NCBI RefSeq assembly: GCF_023656565.1
Contig: NZ_JAMOKG010000003.1
Location: 558,001 to 622,000 of the forward strand
Source of the DNA: Flavobacterium tyrosinilyticum
GTDB lineage: Bacteria > Bacteroidota > Bacteroidia > Flavobacteriales > Flavobacteriaceae
Direction: 5' to 3'
DNA: 64,000 nt
Shown: positions 10,001 through 18,726 of the stretch, piece by piece
Layout: each line of letters opens with the position of its first letter
Numbering within the stretch: the stretch's first letter is position 1
Translations under genes and position numbers: made by a program
Notes under the pieces: model-generated
Told to the model about the DNA's origin: nothing
The model's input: the letters and a program-made list of their open reading frames with translations, nothing else
Database searches by the model: none

Positions 10001-12803
10001 TATAAACCTCACATCAGACAGAGTGCGTGTAGCCGCTAATTTTTTAGAAGGCATGCGTAATGGTCAGCCTCTTGCGGCATTACTTGGCTACCAATTTGAG
10101 AGAGGTTTGCATGACAAATACAATCTTGGCAAAGGTGAAGTAGATAAATTTATTTTGCCTTTGAGAAAAGTCTTTCCGTTGGTGGCAGATAATCTTGTAG
10201 ATACTAAATCAAAACCAGAAGAAAATGAAGAAATGATAGCTGCAAACAATGTACTCGATGGATTAAAGTTCATTAATTATGTCAGAGAAGCCTCTGTTAA
10301 GGTATATCCTTTCGCTTTGGCGTCAACTTTTAATTTACCCACAGCCACTTCAGATCAAGCTAAGGCAATAAAAGAAGAACTCGACTACATTATCGATATC
10401 AACGATGCGATATCCGATCTTGTAATGGCAGAACAAGTCTATCAGGTAGTGCAGGGAAATTTTGAAAGAGCATCCGGAAACGCAAATGCATTTAGCAAAG
10501 GAGATTATCCCCCAGATATTGACATTATCAACACGCCTAGAAGCGGTGTAACACTTACACATCGAATGGCTATTCAGTTCGATAGTGATGCAACCGCAAT
10601 TTCTGGTGCAATAGCCCGAGCAAAAGCTGAACCAGCTGTTAACAAATGGCTTATCGAAAATTTACCGGCGCCAGAAAACGTGATTTGTAATATTGTCTAC
10701 AGTAACCCTCTTCAGTCCGATATTCCAATCACCGTTTCTCAAAAAGAACTAGGACTGGAAGCAATTGATCTTTTATACGTATTAAACACGGATACTGAAC
10801 AATCAATGACCGAATTGGATGATAGAATATTGAATTTTGTACGTTATACCAAATCAAATCATCCCAAAACAACCATCAAAATAAATTATACCGAAGCTGT
10901 AAATACAACGAATAAAGCGAATGTTTCTTTCTTTGAATTGGCTGCCTTAATAAAAAGCTTACGCAAAATATTAATCGGATCTAAAGCGATAACTCCTACT
11001 CAGGTGATGTTATCAAAAGAATCTGCAACACCAACTAATCTCGATGATGTGAAATTGAAGACAACGGTAGAAAATTTAATAGATATTGATTTTGATAGTG
11101 TCAAAACAAGTTTAGAAAATATTAGCACCAACACACATTCGTTTACCAGCATTTCGGCACAGCTTTATAATGATATTGGAACACTCATAACTGACCCATC
11201 CATAAAAGACAACATCATTATACAATTAAAATCTGATCTCAAAAACTATCTTGCTGACCCAAATCCTGCTAACAAAGCTACAATCCTGACTGCATTTGAA
11301 AACAGTATTAATTCTATAGGCGTACCTTCAACCATTAACACTTTAAAAACAGCCTATGATAACTACCTAGAGCTGTATGCAAATGATTTTGTCCATTTTG
11401 ACACCTTGGTAAAAGATATTTCTACTCAGTATTTAAAAACAGCGCTTTTTGATAATGTACAAACAGGAATTGGCTTTATTCATAGCGGCGTAACGGTCAT
11501 TTATGAAAATGTATTTACCAAACTAGATATTTTAATAGAAAGATGGGGTAAAAAATTAATTGAAGCAGAACTCATAATGTCGGCTTATACTACAACAGCC
11601 GATCCTGACGAAAAAATAGAATTACTTCAAAAAGCAGAACAGCAAATTTCATCTGTTTCTACTTTTCCAGTTTTACCATTGGCTTCTTATAAAACCGCAT
11701 TTGATACTAAGAAAGCCGATTTTATTAGTTTATTGAACAACATTAAAGCACTAAAAACAAATAACAAAACCACAATTATTGATTTTTTATCCGATGTAAA
11801 TACAACCATTAAAGAGGTAAGCCTATTCGATACCGTCGCATTTGACACCGTAACCGAAAGTAATAATACCAACACAGAGCTATTGCAATTGGCTTTATTG
11901 AAAGAAGATATTGTAGTATCGCTAAACAACCTTCAAAAATATATTGAGAAAAAAATAAACAATAGTAAAGCCTTAATAGCCGAGGCTGATGCAACAGTTG
12001 TCAATGCCGATAAAATTACTACCCTTATAAAAGCTGCAAAAATAATACTGGGAGATGAAGCTTTACTATTGCCACGCTTTACGCTGAATAGTAATTCTGC
12101 CGCTGAATTTAATAACGCTCTTACCGATAAAGACCAATTATTAACTTTTATAAAAGCGACAGAAAACAGCCTATTTCCAATTGAAGACTGGCTAGGAGGA
12201 GTTGCCAGAGTGAGAGATAAAGCGCACCATTGGGAAAACATTGTTTTTCTTACCGATGCATTCAAGTCAACAGTCGAAGTGAACCTTACTGCCCTACAAT
12301 TTCCTTATCAATCCAATGATCGCTGGCTGGCCGTAAAATTTAGAGAGGATACCGCCACAGAAAAAGATGAAAATGGCAAATATATCTTTAACATCAAAAA
12401 TGATAAGTTGCTCTATACTGCACATTTTGCAAAAGGTTATGATAATACCAAACCACAATGCGGTATTGTAATAGATGAATGGACCGAAGTAATTCCCGCA
12501 AATGAAGAAACAACCGGAATCGCTTTTCATTATGATCAACCGAATAGCGAACCTCCACAAACAATGTTTTTGGTAACACCTCCGCAGATAACCGGAAATT
12601 GGAAATGGAACGATATCATTGAATCTATGGAGGAAACTCTAGAGATGGCTAAAAAACGTGCTGTAGAACCTGCCCAAATAGAGGGTTCAAGATATGGACA
12701 GTTTCTTCCAGCAACCATAATGGCTGTAAGCATGCATTGGATTACCGCTTCTGTCAATCTGGCTCAAAACAATAATATTTATAAAAAAATAAACAATGGT
12801 TAA
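7038..12803 (+). CDS. Very large uncharacterised protein of the four-gene module (1921 aa)
   Basis: 1921 aa, no signal peptide or membrane segment. Residues about 20-95 are charged and heptad-like (KAQAALEKLNADEKEELKSL), so probably coiled coil. A conserved-looking block follows: PLRLETRF near 112 and LWLRVYPDDC near 129. Other landmarks are GRGPIPAIRIGKQPYGILPI near 553 and NGQPLAALLGYQFERGLHD near 1008. Residues about 1330-1640 are rich in alternating Leu/Asn/Lys and look helical. I recall the YPDD and GQPLAALLGY motifs from hypothetical proteins in several phyla but know no function. The 3' end overlaps the next gene by 8 bases, consistent with coupled translation and with the four proteins forming one complex (inference). 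Confidence 0.75.
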   Translation: MSDLKNIQDAQNSNRKQSAAVNIEIQKAQAALEKLNADEKEELKSLNEQERESKKLFNEKQRNQIIKDIGELRDSKKSIKANYEKITNAFLAQLDPIKKITELNDNIPILMFPLRLETRFKSTGNQKQLWLRVYPDDCNINSKEELLSESELKNAKAFWIEMWKAGGIKADEKAAWRSLVNSHGTGRSAYIIKEYKPANTYTVRPSAAYKIFVVNSSLSLSSAEKDAATKYWSAIWFAKGDAVKIDKAKEILTATTNSATATLIQENYIPENITDEIPEEQDSSKIIISEIDLPDYTAKNGSWTQSAKTMGLPNKFVVTTFDGNVKKTILFNNPVKDHLAVSVDPSLTGDDQLKKDDDKNLILNDELSWMVDFEKAEQAGMATKIDLTPEEAQTGFKKLFVTGIRFTSDEADGQEQLQTLFTDHFYSKNGLELIKQGASTNNTEDAPAAYTWTDNGDDSFDSFFSNSEDFVSADTPDKKSDGEKLADCLGIDPAILKNVKNANGKDQLEAYAMNTALFPATLGYFMDEMMDPLFTDRDIEATKAFFSGFVSGRGPIPAIRIGKQPYGILPISVYSKLNFLGRDNNTDLSNNIRTPFLPRLHRWLMKMDSNWDELLIDVAHIGKTTDDAHKLLLKILALNANSVEFHQRYAQSKNQMHNQLNLQHHFLLTPKFEKKMQEKAKQILNELGIDTVPILEKFFLSRPNLLSGPFIDDVPDSETSAIRPYSANGLNYIEWLVATAGDTVRRDDFGGQEAPTALLYLLLKHALTQSQSNAAANVLATNNLIASRKVFKDPDFLHVEAKGIGKSKYEHLFSTYPTITGDATTKLIDYIQKPNILHNLAETEQLKETIDALKILEKTPTARLERLLTEHLDCCSYRIDAWKTGLVQYKLTEQRLKNSKNTQPSKGIYLGAYGWLLDVEPQNKLLTNETLTPELNEIFNKENIAPLQSDSKNLGFIHAPSLDQAATAAILRNAYDSNKDAGSGNPFAINLTSDRVRVAANFLEGMRNGQPLAALLGYQFERGLHDKYNLGKGEVDKFILPLRKVFPLVADNLVDTKSKPEENEEMIAANNVLDGLKFINYVREASVKVYPFALASTFNLPTATSDQAKAIKEELDYIIDINDAISDLVMAEQVYQVVQGNFERASGNANAFSKGDYPPDIDIINTPRSGVTLTHRMAIQFDSDATAISGAIARAKAEPAVNKWLIENLPAPENVICNIVYSNPLQSDIPITVSQKELGLEAIDLLYVLNTDTEQSMTELDDRILNFVRYTKSNHPKTTIKINYTEAVNTTNKANVSFFELAALIKSLRKILIGSKAITPTQVMLSKESATPTNLDDVKLKTTVENLIDIDFDSVKTSLENISTNTHSFTSISAQLYNDIGTLITDPSIKDNIIIQLKSDLKNYLADPNPANKATILTAFENSINSIGVPSTINTLKTAYDNYLELYANDFVHFDTLVKDISTQYLKTALFDNVQTGIGFIHSGVTVIYENVFTKLDILIERWGKKLIEAELIMSAYTTTADPDEKIELLQKAEQQISSVSTFPVLPLASYKTAFDTKKADFISLLNNIKALKTNNKTTIIDFLSDVNTTIKEVSLFDTVAFDTVTESNNTNTELLQLALLKEDIVVSLNNLQKYIEKKINNSKALIAEADATVVNADKITTLIKAAKIILGDEALLLPRFTLNSNSAAEFNNALTDKDQLLTFIKATENSLFPIEDWLGGVARVRDKAHHWENIVFLTDAFKSTVEVNLTALQFPYQSNDRWLAVKFREDTATEKDENGKYIFNIKNDKLLYTAHFAKGYDNTKPQCGIVIDEWTEVIPANEETTGIAFHYDQPNSEPPQTMFLVTPPQITGNWKWNDIIESMEETLEMAKKRAVEPAQIEGSRYGQFLPATIMAVSMHWITASVNLAQNNNIYKKINNG

Positions 12804-14607
12804 TCCTATTAAAAATATCAAAGAAGCACTTGAGCTAAAGCTATTCCCGACCGTAATGATGTGGAATAGACTTGAAGGAAGACCACGCGCCCATAATTTT
12901 GACCGTGCACTAAAAGCCGAAGTAAGAGATGCATTATGGATGCTTACCAAACAATGGCAAATGGGAGAATTTAAAGCCGATGATGCAGGTTCTCCTGTAT
13001 TTGCAAAAATTCATATTACCAGTTCGCATTTACAAAAGTACAAAGCGGCTGCAAATGCCATTCAAAATTTTGAAAACAATGTCCCTCTCGAAGCAAAAAC
13101 AGAACAGAAGAAGATTGCTTTTAAAAGAGAAGAAAAAAAAATAAGCATTGATATTAGGCTGCAAATGGGCAGATACTGGTTACAATTATTGAAAAAATAT
13201 GCTCTTAATTACCGAGATATTTATATAGAAAACTATGGTTTTACCATGCCTCCAAATAATCGTGATAATGCCGCTATTTATGCTCATAAAAATGTGTGGC
13301 AACAATATGCAGCTATAAGCGGAAGAGCAATGGATGGTTATGCGCTATATGAAAAGATTATTTTGGGCACATCCGCATCTGACGGTATTGTCTTAAGCGA
13401 TCCTGGACATCAAACAGTACTTGACAATGATCTCACAAATGACTTTAAAGACTGGTATGCTAAAATATATCTTCAGCCGAATGATGAAAAGAATACTGCT
13501 TGGCTGCCTAACAAATTAGAATACCAATTTGAGTGTAGCGCAACAGCTGAAAAAACAGAAAAAAAATTGTCTGCTGCTGAATATTATCAAGGACATCCGG
13601 ATTGGTATGTATTTGATATTGAAGAACAAAAAACGAATGACACAGGAGAGCCACTCAACAAATTCACCGATACTTTTATACCTTCTCACATTGCATTTGA
13701 AGGCATGCCGGATCGAAGATGGTGGCAATTTGAAGATTCTAAAACCGACCTCGGAGATATAAAACCCTCAACAACGGAACTTTCAAAACTATTATTAATG
13801 GAATTCGGATTGGTTTTTGCTAACGACTGGTTCCTAGTTCCGTACACACTTCCAATTGGTTCTTTGGCCAATATTGAAGGCCTCACGGTGAAAAACAACT
13901 TTGGAGAAACCATCTGGATTAAACCAACTGAGGAAATAGGCAAAGAGAATATGAGTTGGAGTATGTATAAATTACATTCAGAAAAACAAAATAACACACT
14001 ATTTCTCTCCCCAACTGCAATGAAAGTACATGAAAGTGATCCTATCGAAGAAATTGTATTGATAAGGGATGAAATATCAAATATGGTCTGGGGAATAGAA
14101 ACCGTTATTCCTTCTCCAGCAGGTATTGGCGAAAAAGGAAGCGAAGCGGCATTGCGTGTGCGTCAATTTCATGAAAACATCGTAAACAAAAATACCCCAA
14201 TTGCAACATTACCTTATTCAGCCAAAATTAGTTATCAGGCTATGAGTAATGTTCCTGAAAACTGGATCCCATTTGTGCCGGTACATAAAAAAAATGATAA
14301 TAGGGAAATCCAATTACAGCGTGCCTCTTTATTAAGAATTATAGAAAAAGATCAGGAAACGCCAAAAAAAATCAAGCCGCAATCCAGTATTCTGCGCGAA
14401 GGTTTGGATGAAATTCCAAAACCATTACCCTATTATATTCATGAGGAGGAAATACCAAGAGCAGGTGTAAAAGTATCACAATCCTTTCAGCGCACGCGTT
14501 GGCTGAACGGAGAAGTATTTGTATGGCTTGGCATGAAAAAGAAAATCGGAAGAGGCGAAGGCAGCAGTAATCTGGCTTTTGATCAAATCAAAGATGTCAA
14601 GGATTAA
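12796..14607 (+). CDS. Uncharacterised 603-aa protein, last gene of the four-gene module
   Basis: No export signal. The N-terminus has MMWNRLEGRPR and, at residues 46-59, ALWMLTKQWQMGEF followed by DDAGSPV. The C-terminus has RTRWLNGEVFVWLG and GRGEGSSNLAFD near 577-596. These blocks recur, as far as I remember, in unannotated proteins found next to relatives of the three upstream giants, so this is a module partner rather than an unrelated gene. Function is not known. It overlaps the 1921-aa gene by 8 bases and closes the plus-strand operon; the next gene is on the opposite strand. Confidence 0.75.
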   Translation: MVNPIKNIKEALELKLFPTVMMWNRLEGRPRAHNFDRALKAEVRDALWMLTKQWQMGEFKADDAGSPVFAKIHITSSHLQKYKAAANAIQNFENNVPLEAKTEQKKIAFKREEKKISIDIRLQMGRYWLQLLKKYALNYRDIYIENYGFTMPPNNRDNAAIYAHKNVWQQYAAISGRAMDGYALYEKIILGTSASDGIVLSDPGHQTVLDNDLTNDFKDWYAKIYLQPNDEKNTAWLPNKLEYQFECSATAEKTEKKLSAAEYYQGHPDWYVFDIEEQKTNDTGEPLNKFTDTFIPSHIAFEGMPDRRWWQFEDSKTDLGDIKPSTTELSKLLLMEFGLVFANDWFLVPYTLPIGSLANIEGLTVKNNFGETIWIKPTEEIGKENMSWSMYKLHSEKQNNTLFLSPTAMKVHESDPIEEIVLIRDEISNMVWGIETVIPSPAGIGEKGSEAALRVRQFHENIVNKNTPIATLPYSAKISYQAMSNVPENWIPFVPVHKKNDNREIQLQRASLLRIIEKDQETPKKIKPQSSILREGLDEIPKPLPYYIHEEEIPRAGVKVSQSFQRTRWLNGEVFVWLGMKKKIGRGEGSSNLAFDQIKDVKD

Positions 14608-14660
14608 TTGAGTGATCACCGTTTTGAAGCTGCCTCAGTTTTTTACCATAAAAACGTTAT

Positions 14661-14715
14661 GGCAGATTAGCATACGATTTAGAAAAAGAAAATTTGCCGT
14701 ACCGCTAAATCTGCC
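14661..14715. terminator. Possible bidirectional terminator between convergent genes
   Basis: Inverted arms GGCAGATTAGC (14661-14671) and GCTAAATCTGCC (14704-14715) differ by one inserted base and enclose about 32 bases. T-rich stretches follow on both outer sides. It lies between the end of the four-gene operon and the convergent GH8 gene. The loop is long for a classical terminator, so this is tentative. Confidence 0.35.
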
Positions 14716-14744
14716 GTAATCCTATTTTTAGATTTAAAAATTGA

Positions 14745-16046
14745 TTAACCTTTTGGAGCTATAATTTGGTAATTCCCACTCAGATGCATTAAACTGAAGA
14801 GATACATTAATCCATCATAATAGGGATCAAAATAACCATCTTCGTAAGGCTCTAGCTTGGCATTCCAAACCGCATGAACAAAATCTATACTGGCTTTGTC
14901 TTTATTTACTAATGATGCTGTAGCCGCCGTTCCCACTAAACCAATCGAATGTCTTAGTTTTTTAACCGGACCTGCCTGAAGAATAAACTCTGGTGTAGAA
15001 CCATCGAGATTGAACTGATCTTCATAAGTATCTAATCCTTTAGACCTTAAGAAATTTTGAAAACGCTTCGCATAGCCTTCCTGCCATTCTTTATCTTTTC
15101 CGTACCAAGTATAATCCATGGCAATGTTCATAGGAACGCGCCAAGAATCATAACGGAATCCAGGAGGCATCCAAGGTGTCGGATGCGGTTCTCCATTAAA
15201 TTCTGTATAATCTGAATTTAGCCCCGTCACAGGATGACAGGCTTTATGCAAAAAGTTACGCGAAACATCGGCACATTCTTTATAAAACTGCTCGTGTCCG
15301 TCTTTGGCATACAAGGCCCATATTTCATAAAAGGCAGGAACATGATAAGAAGGATCTGTCCACTTATAGCCTCCTCCTTCTGGCGCAAAAGAAATTTGCT
15401 TATGTTCTGTATTAATAATATTATGCACATTACCCGTTCCGTCTTTTTTCCACATAGCATCTAGTATTCTCCTTGCTTCTTTGTAGTAGTTTATTCCTGT
15501 ATCATTGCCCCATTTATTAGAAGCGAAAAGCAGACTCGTTATATAATACAATTCTCCGTCTGAAGCAGAACCTAGAGAATTTTGTTTTTTAGTCTCTGGG
15601 TTTACGCTCCAAGCAAAGTAACCTTCTCTTGGTCCATCTTGATGCTGCATGTATTTTACCGACCATCTCCATAGACGATCAAAAACATCTTTTTTATTGA
15701 GCTGAACAGCAACCATCATTCCGTATGACATCCCTTCTGTACGAGCATCTTTATTTTTGATATCAGAAACGTATCCTAAAGCATCTCCTTCTTCAAAATA
15801 AACTTTATCTGGTCCTTCAAAAACATCATAATAAGCTTTAGCCAATTTCTTGTCGATATCAATCTGGCTATAACCTGCTTCTTTAAAAAGATTACGGTAT
15901 TGAGGCCTTTTTAATTCCGATTTATCCGCTTTCTTTTTATTTTGACTAATAACTAAAAACGGAACCATCACTGCAAAAATCAATAGTAGAAGTCGGGTTC
16001 TAATCAGGTATTTATTTGTAAAATCTTTAGCTATAACCATGTTCAT
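14745..16046 (-). CDS. GH8 reducing-end xylose-releasing exo-oligoxylanase (Rex-like)
   Basis: 433 aa. Residues 18-35 form a hydrophobic export signal or anchor. The rest matches glycoside hydrolase family 8 of the Rex type: the general-acid region ARTEGMSYGMM places the catalytic Glu at 104, and GFRYDSWRVPMN places the candidate base Asp at 300. Family members release xylose from the reducing end of xylo-oligosaccharides by inversion. It is the last gene of the SusC/SusD operon, behind a GH43 gene, and fits periplasmic trimming of xylan fragments imported by SusCD. The alternative is an endo-acting GH8 (xylanase or chitosanase), which the xylan gene context makes less likely. The start could also be the internal Met at residue 3. 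Confidence 0.85.
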   Translation of the reverse strand: MNMVIAKDFTNKYLIRTRLLLLIFAVMVPFLVISQNKKKADKSELKRPQYRNLFKEAGYSQIDIDKKLAKAYYDVFEGPDKVYFEEGDALGYVSDIKNKDARTEGMSYGMMVAVQLNKKDVFDRLWRWSVKYMQHQDGPREGYFAWSVNPETKKQNSLGSASDGELYYITSLLFASNKWGNDTGINYYKEARRILDAMWKKDGTGNVHNIINTEHKQISFAPEGGGYKWTDPSYHVPAFYEIWALYAKDGHEQFYKECADVSRNFLHKACHPVTGLNSDYTEFNGEPHPTPWMPPGFRYDSWRVPMNIAMDYTWYGKDKEWQEGYAKRFQNFLRSKGLDTYEDQFNLDGSTPEFILQAGPVKKLRHSIGLVGTAATASLVNKDKASIDFVHAVWNAKLEPYEDGYFDPYYDGLMYLFSLMHLSGNYQIIAPKG

Positions 16047-16128
16047 ATTTTTATTATTTTACTAGTTAATTCAAAAAAAATGTATGCTTTGAAATCTTTC
16101 GTTTCATTAGAAAAATTAAATCGGCTTT

Positions 16129-17103
16129 TTACTTGATTCTGCTTACACCTTCTGCAGTTTGCATTATTTTCTGAATAGTGCCATCTTTATTATAATGCAT
16201 ATAATCTACACAAATGGAACGTCTGTAGCTGCCGCCTGTTGGCAGACTTCCGTTATGATAAAAGAAGTATGATTTTCCTTTATAATCTATAATGCCAGGA
16301 TGTGTGGTAAAACTATTCTGAACATTTTCCTGAATAATTCCTTGATAATTCCATGGACCCGTAATATTTTTAGCGGTGCAGTATTCTATCATTTCAGGTT
16401 TTGTACCTTCACTGGCATATACTAAATAATAAAGTCATTTCCTTTTATAAACCCAAGGCCCTTCAATGTAATTTTTAGGTTTAAAAGTGGTAATAGCTCC
16501 ATCTAGCTCTATCATATTCTTTTTAAGTTTAACCCATTTACAGCTTCCGTTGCCCCAGAACATATAGGCTTGCCCGTCGTCATCCACAAACACAGTCGGG
16601 TCAATATCATCCCAACCGTGCGTCATATCGGTTGTCATTTCGTTTATTATAAGTGCTTTTCCAATCGCATCTTTAAAAGGGCCTGTAGGACTATCTGATA
16701 CCGCCACGCCTATTGCAGCACCGCCTTGGCTTACCTCATCTTTTTTATGAAATGTCGAAACAAACCAATAAAACTTTCCATCTCTCTCGATACATTGAGC
16801 AGCATAAGCATCGCCCGTTGCCCATGAAAAGGTGCTACGCGAAAGTAGCGCTCCGTGATCTTTCCAGTCTTTCATATTTGTTGTCGAAAATACATGCCAG
16901 TCAGCCATTTTATAATTAGTATCCTCTTGAGTTGCTACATCGTGTTCTGTATATAAATACAAGATTCCCTTATGTGCAAGAGGAGCTGGATCTGCTGTAA
17001 AGATGTCCTTAATAATAGGGTTTTGTGCTTCTATATTTACTGTAAAAAAACAAGAAATGATCACCAATAAAATTTTACTTATATTTTTCATTTTTTGATT
17101 CAA
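16129..17103 (-). pseudogene. GH43 glycoside hydrolase interrupted by one in-frame TGA
   Basis: A signal peptide (to about residue 26, IEAQ) is followed by a GH43 five-bladed propeller: TADPAP with candidate base Asp38, DIDPTVFVDDDG with the second Asp, and NYIEGPW with candidate acid Glu214. After YKRK (222) a TGA at 16437-16435 stops the frame, but the same frame continues without a shift: LYYLVYASEGTKPE, then the rest of blade five, to a stop at 16129. Read through, the protein would be 324 residues, normal for a GH43 domain. In relatives a Gly often follows KR(K/N), so GGA to TGA is the simplest change. It is a recent nonsense mutation or a base-call error. It is probably a beta-xylosidase or arabinofuranosidase. 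It lies between susD and the GH8 gene. Confidence 0.85.
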
Positions 17104-17152
17104 TTAATTCAAAATGCCATTTCATTTTTCTTCGATAGTTTTTCTCTAAACA

Positions 17153-17181
17153 ATAAACAGCGCAGTAAATGCGCTGTTTAT
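17153..17181 (-). terminator. Hairpin between susD and the downstream enzyme genes
   Basis: A perfect 12-bp stem, ATAAACAGCGCA with TGCGCTGTTTAT, encloses a GTAAA loop. On the minus strand it lies between susD and the GH43 gene and is followed only by a broken T-rich stretch (TTGTTTAG). It may be a partial terminator or processing hairpin that makes the enzyme genes less expressed than susCD. Confidence 0.6.
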
Positions 17182-17220
17182 AAAAACTAACTTAACTTAA
17201 ACTAACCAAAATTTAAAGCC

Positions 17221-18714
17221 TTAATAACCAGGATTATTATCACTAGGCTTTATTTTAGGATTAGACGAGGTTTCTCTGTTTGGTATTGGCCATAACTCGC
17301 TTTTACCAGCAGTAAAACCTGTTCCTTGTAATACAGTATTTGCTATACCCCATCTTATAATATCATCAAAACGAGATTGCTCTCCGGCAAATTCTACTTG
17401 ACGTTCGTGAACAATTGCTGCAAAAACAGCCTCTTTTGTTGGAGCAATATTAGTTGTCAGATTGGCTCTGTCGCGTACCTGTTTGATATATTCTATTGCT
17501 GCTGTCTGTGAACCGCCATCTCTTTGGTTTTCACATTCTGCTTTCATAAGCAGTACATCTGCATAACGCATTACTTTAAAGTTAATGCTTGATCTTGTTG
17601 CTTCATCTTCTCTATTGTAATAGTTTTGATATTTTTTCCAGCCTGCTCTTCTAATACCTGCAGAAGTCGTAAAATTACCCGCTACCATTACCTTAGTTCC
17701 TTTTAAATAAGACGATCCTGGCACATAAAAAGTATCTCCAAAACGGTTATCACCTGCTTCATACGAATCTAAAAGATCGTCTGACGGATAAACATTATAC
17801 CAGCTAAGATTTCCATATTCCTGACCTCTTAGTGTTGACTCCTCAAAGCCTGTTCCTCCACTATCACCAACAGCACCCCATTGATCGCCAGTTCCATTTT
17901 TTTCATCAAACTCAATTTCAAAAATCGATTCTTTACCGTGTTCCGTTTCTTCCATAAAGTTGTTGTAAAAATTCCCTTTATCTTCCAGACTGAAACCTGT
18001 CACATTATTAAACGCTGCTAAAGCTTCGGTATATTTCTTTTGATATAGCAATACTTTACCCAATTGTGCATAAGCTGCTTCTTTATTGGCTCTTCCTGCT
18101 GATTCTGATCCTCTTGGCAAAAGATTTTGAGATGCAAATACAAGATCCTCTTCAATCAAAGCATAAGCCTCTGCTTTAGGGCTTCTTGCATTTCCAACAA
18201 TAGTATTTGTTTTATAAATTGGCAAATCGCCAAAACGTTTTACTAGTAGAAAGTAATAGTAAGCTCTTAAAAAATGAGCTTCTCCTAAATATTTATTCTT
18301 TTTTTCCTGAGATAAAATAGAAGCTGGAAGATCATTAATTTTCTGCTCGTTATCTAGCACAAAATTCGCTCTGGATATTCCCATATAACAAGATTCCCAG
18401 TAATACTGAATAATATCATTTCCTCCATTAAAAGAAAAATCCTGAAAAGGTTTCTTGTTACCCTCTAACTGCGGGTTCCCTAAAGCGTCATGCCCCATAA
18501 GATCCATCGCAAAGAAAAGATTTCTTCCATAAAGCCCTCTTGTCTGAAGATTTGCATAAGAAGCATTTACAGCAGACTGCACCTGTGCCTCAGTTTTAAA
18601 GAAAGTTTCAGGCGATAAAGCATTAGGATTGCTTAATTCTAATTCGCCCGTGTCACATGAAGTTATGGTTAAAACTCCAGACAGTACTATAAGTATATAT
18701 TTAATTTTTTTCAT
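17221..18714 (-). CDS. SusD/RagB-family glycan-binding lipoprotein
   Basis: 497 aa. The N-terminal signal ends in a lipobox (TITSC, Cys20), so the mature protein is an outer-membrane lipoprotein. The following residues (LSNPNALSPETFFKTEAQVQ), the LRAYYYFLLVKRFGDLPIY block near 150 and the C-terminal ERQVEFAGEQSRFDDIIRWG and LWPIPNRE are classic for the family. SusD-like proteins cap the SusC channel and bind oligosaccharides outside the cell. It starts 12 bases after the stop of the SusC-like gene, so the two are co-transcribed. From the neighbouring enzymes the ligand is probably xylan or arabinoxylan oligosaccharides; this is inferred from context only. Confidence 0.95.
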   Translation of the reverse strand: MKKIKYILIVLSGVLTITSCDTGELELSNPNALSPETFFKTEAQVQSAVNASYANLQTRGLYGRNLFFAMDLMGHDALGNPQLEGNKKPFQDFSFNGGNDIIQYYWESCYMGISRANFVLDNEQKINDLPASILSQEKKNKYLGEAHFLRAYYYFLLVKRFGDLPIYKTNTIVGNARSPKAEAYALIEEDLVFASQNLLPRGSESAGRANKEAAYAQLGKVLLYQKKYTEALAAFNNVTGFSLEDKGNFYNNFMEETEHGKESIFEIEFDEKNGTGDQWGAVGDSGGTGFEESTLRGQEYGNLSWYNVYPSDDLLDSYEAGDNRFGDTFYVPGSSYLKGTKVMVAGNFTTSAGIRRAGWKKYQNYYNREDEATRSSINFKVMRYADVLLMKAECENQRDGGSQTAAIEYIKQVRDRANLTTNIAPTKEAVFAAIVHERQVEFAGEQSRFDDIIRWGIANTVLQGTGFTAGKSELWPIPNRETSSNPKIKPSDNNPGY

Positions 18715-18726
18715 CGTCTTTAAATA

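Noticed and set aside
221-14607. Phage tail or contractile injection system genes
   Set aside because: No sheath, tube, spike, baseplate or AAA+ ATPase motif was recognised in the four giants.
16435-16437. TGA read as selenocysteine
   Set aside because: The bases after it are AT-rich without a hairpin, and GH43 enzymes have no Cys or Sec role at this position.
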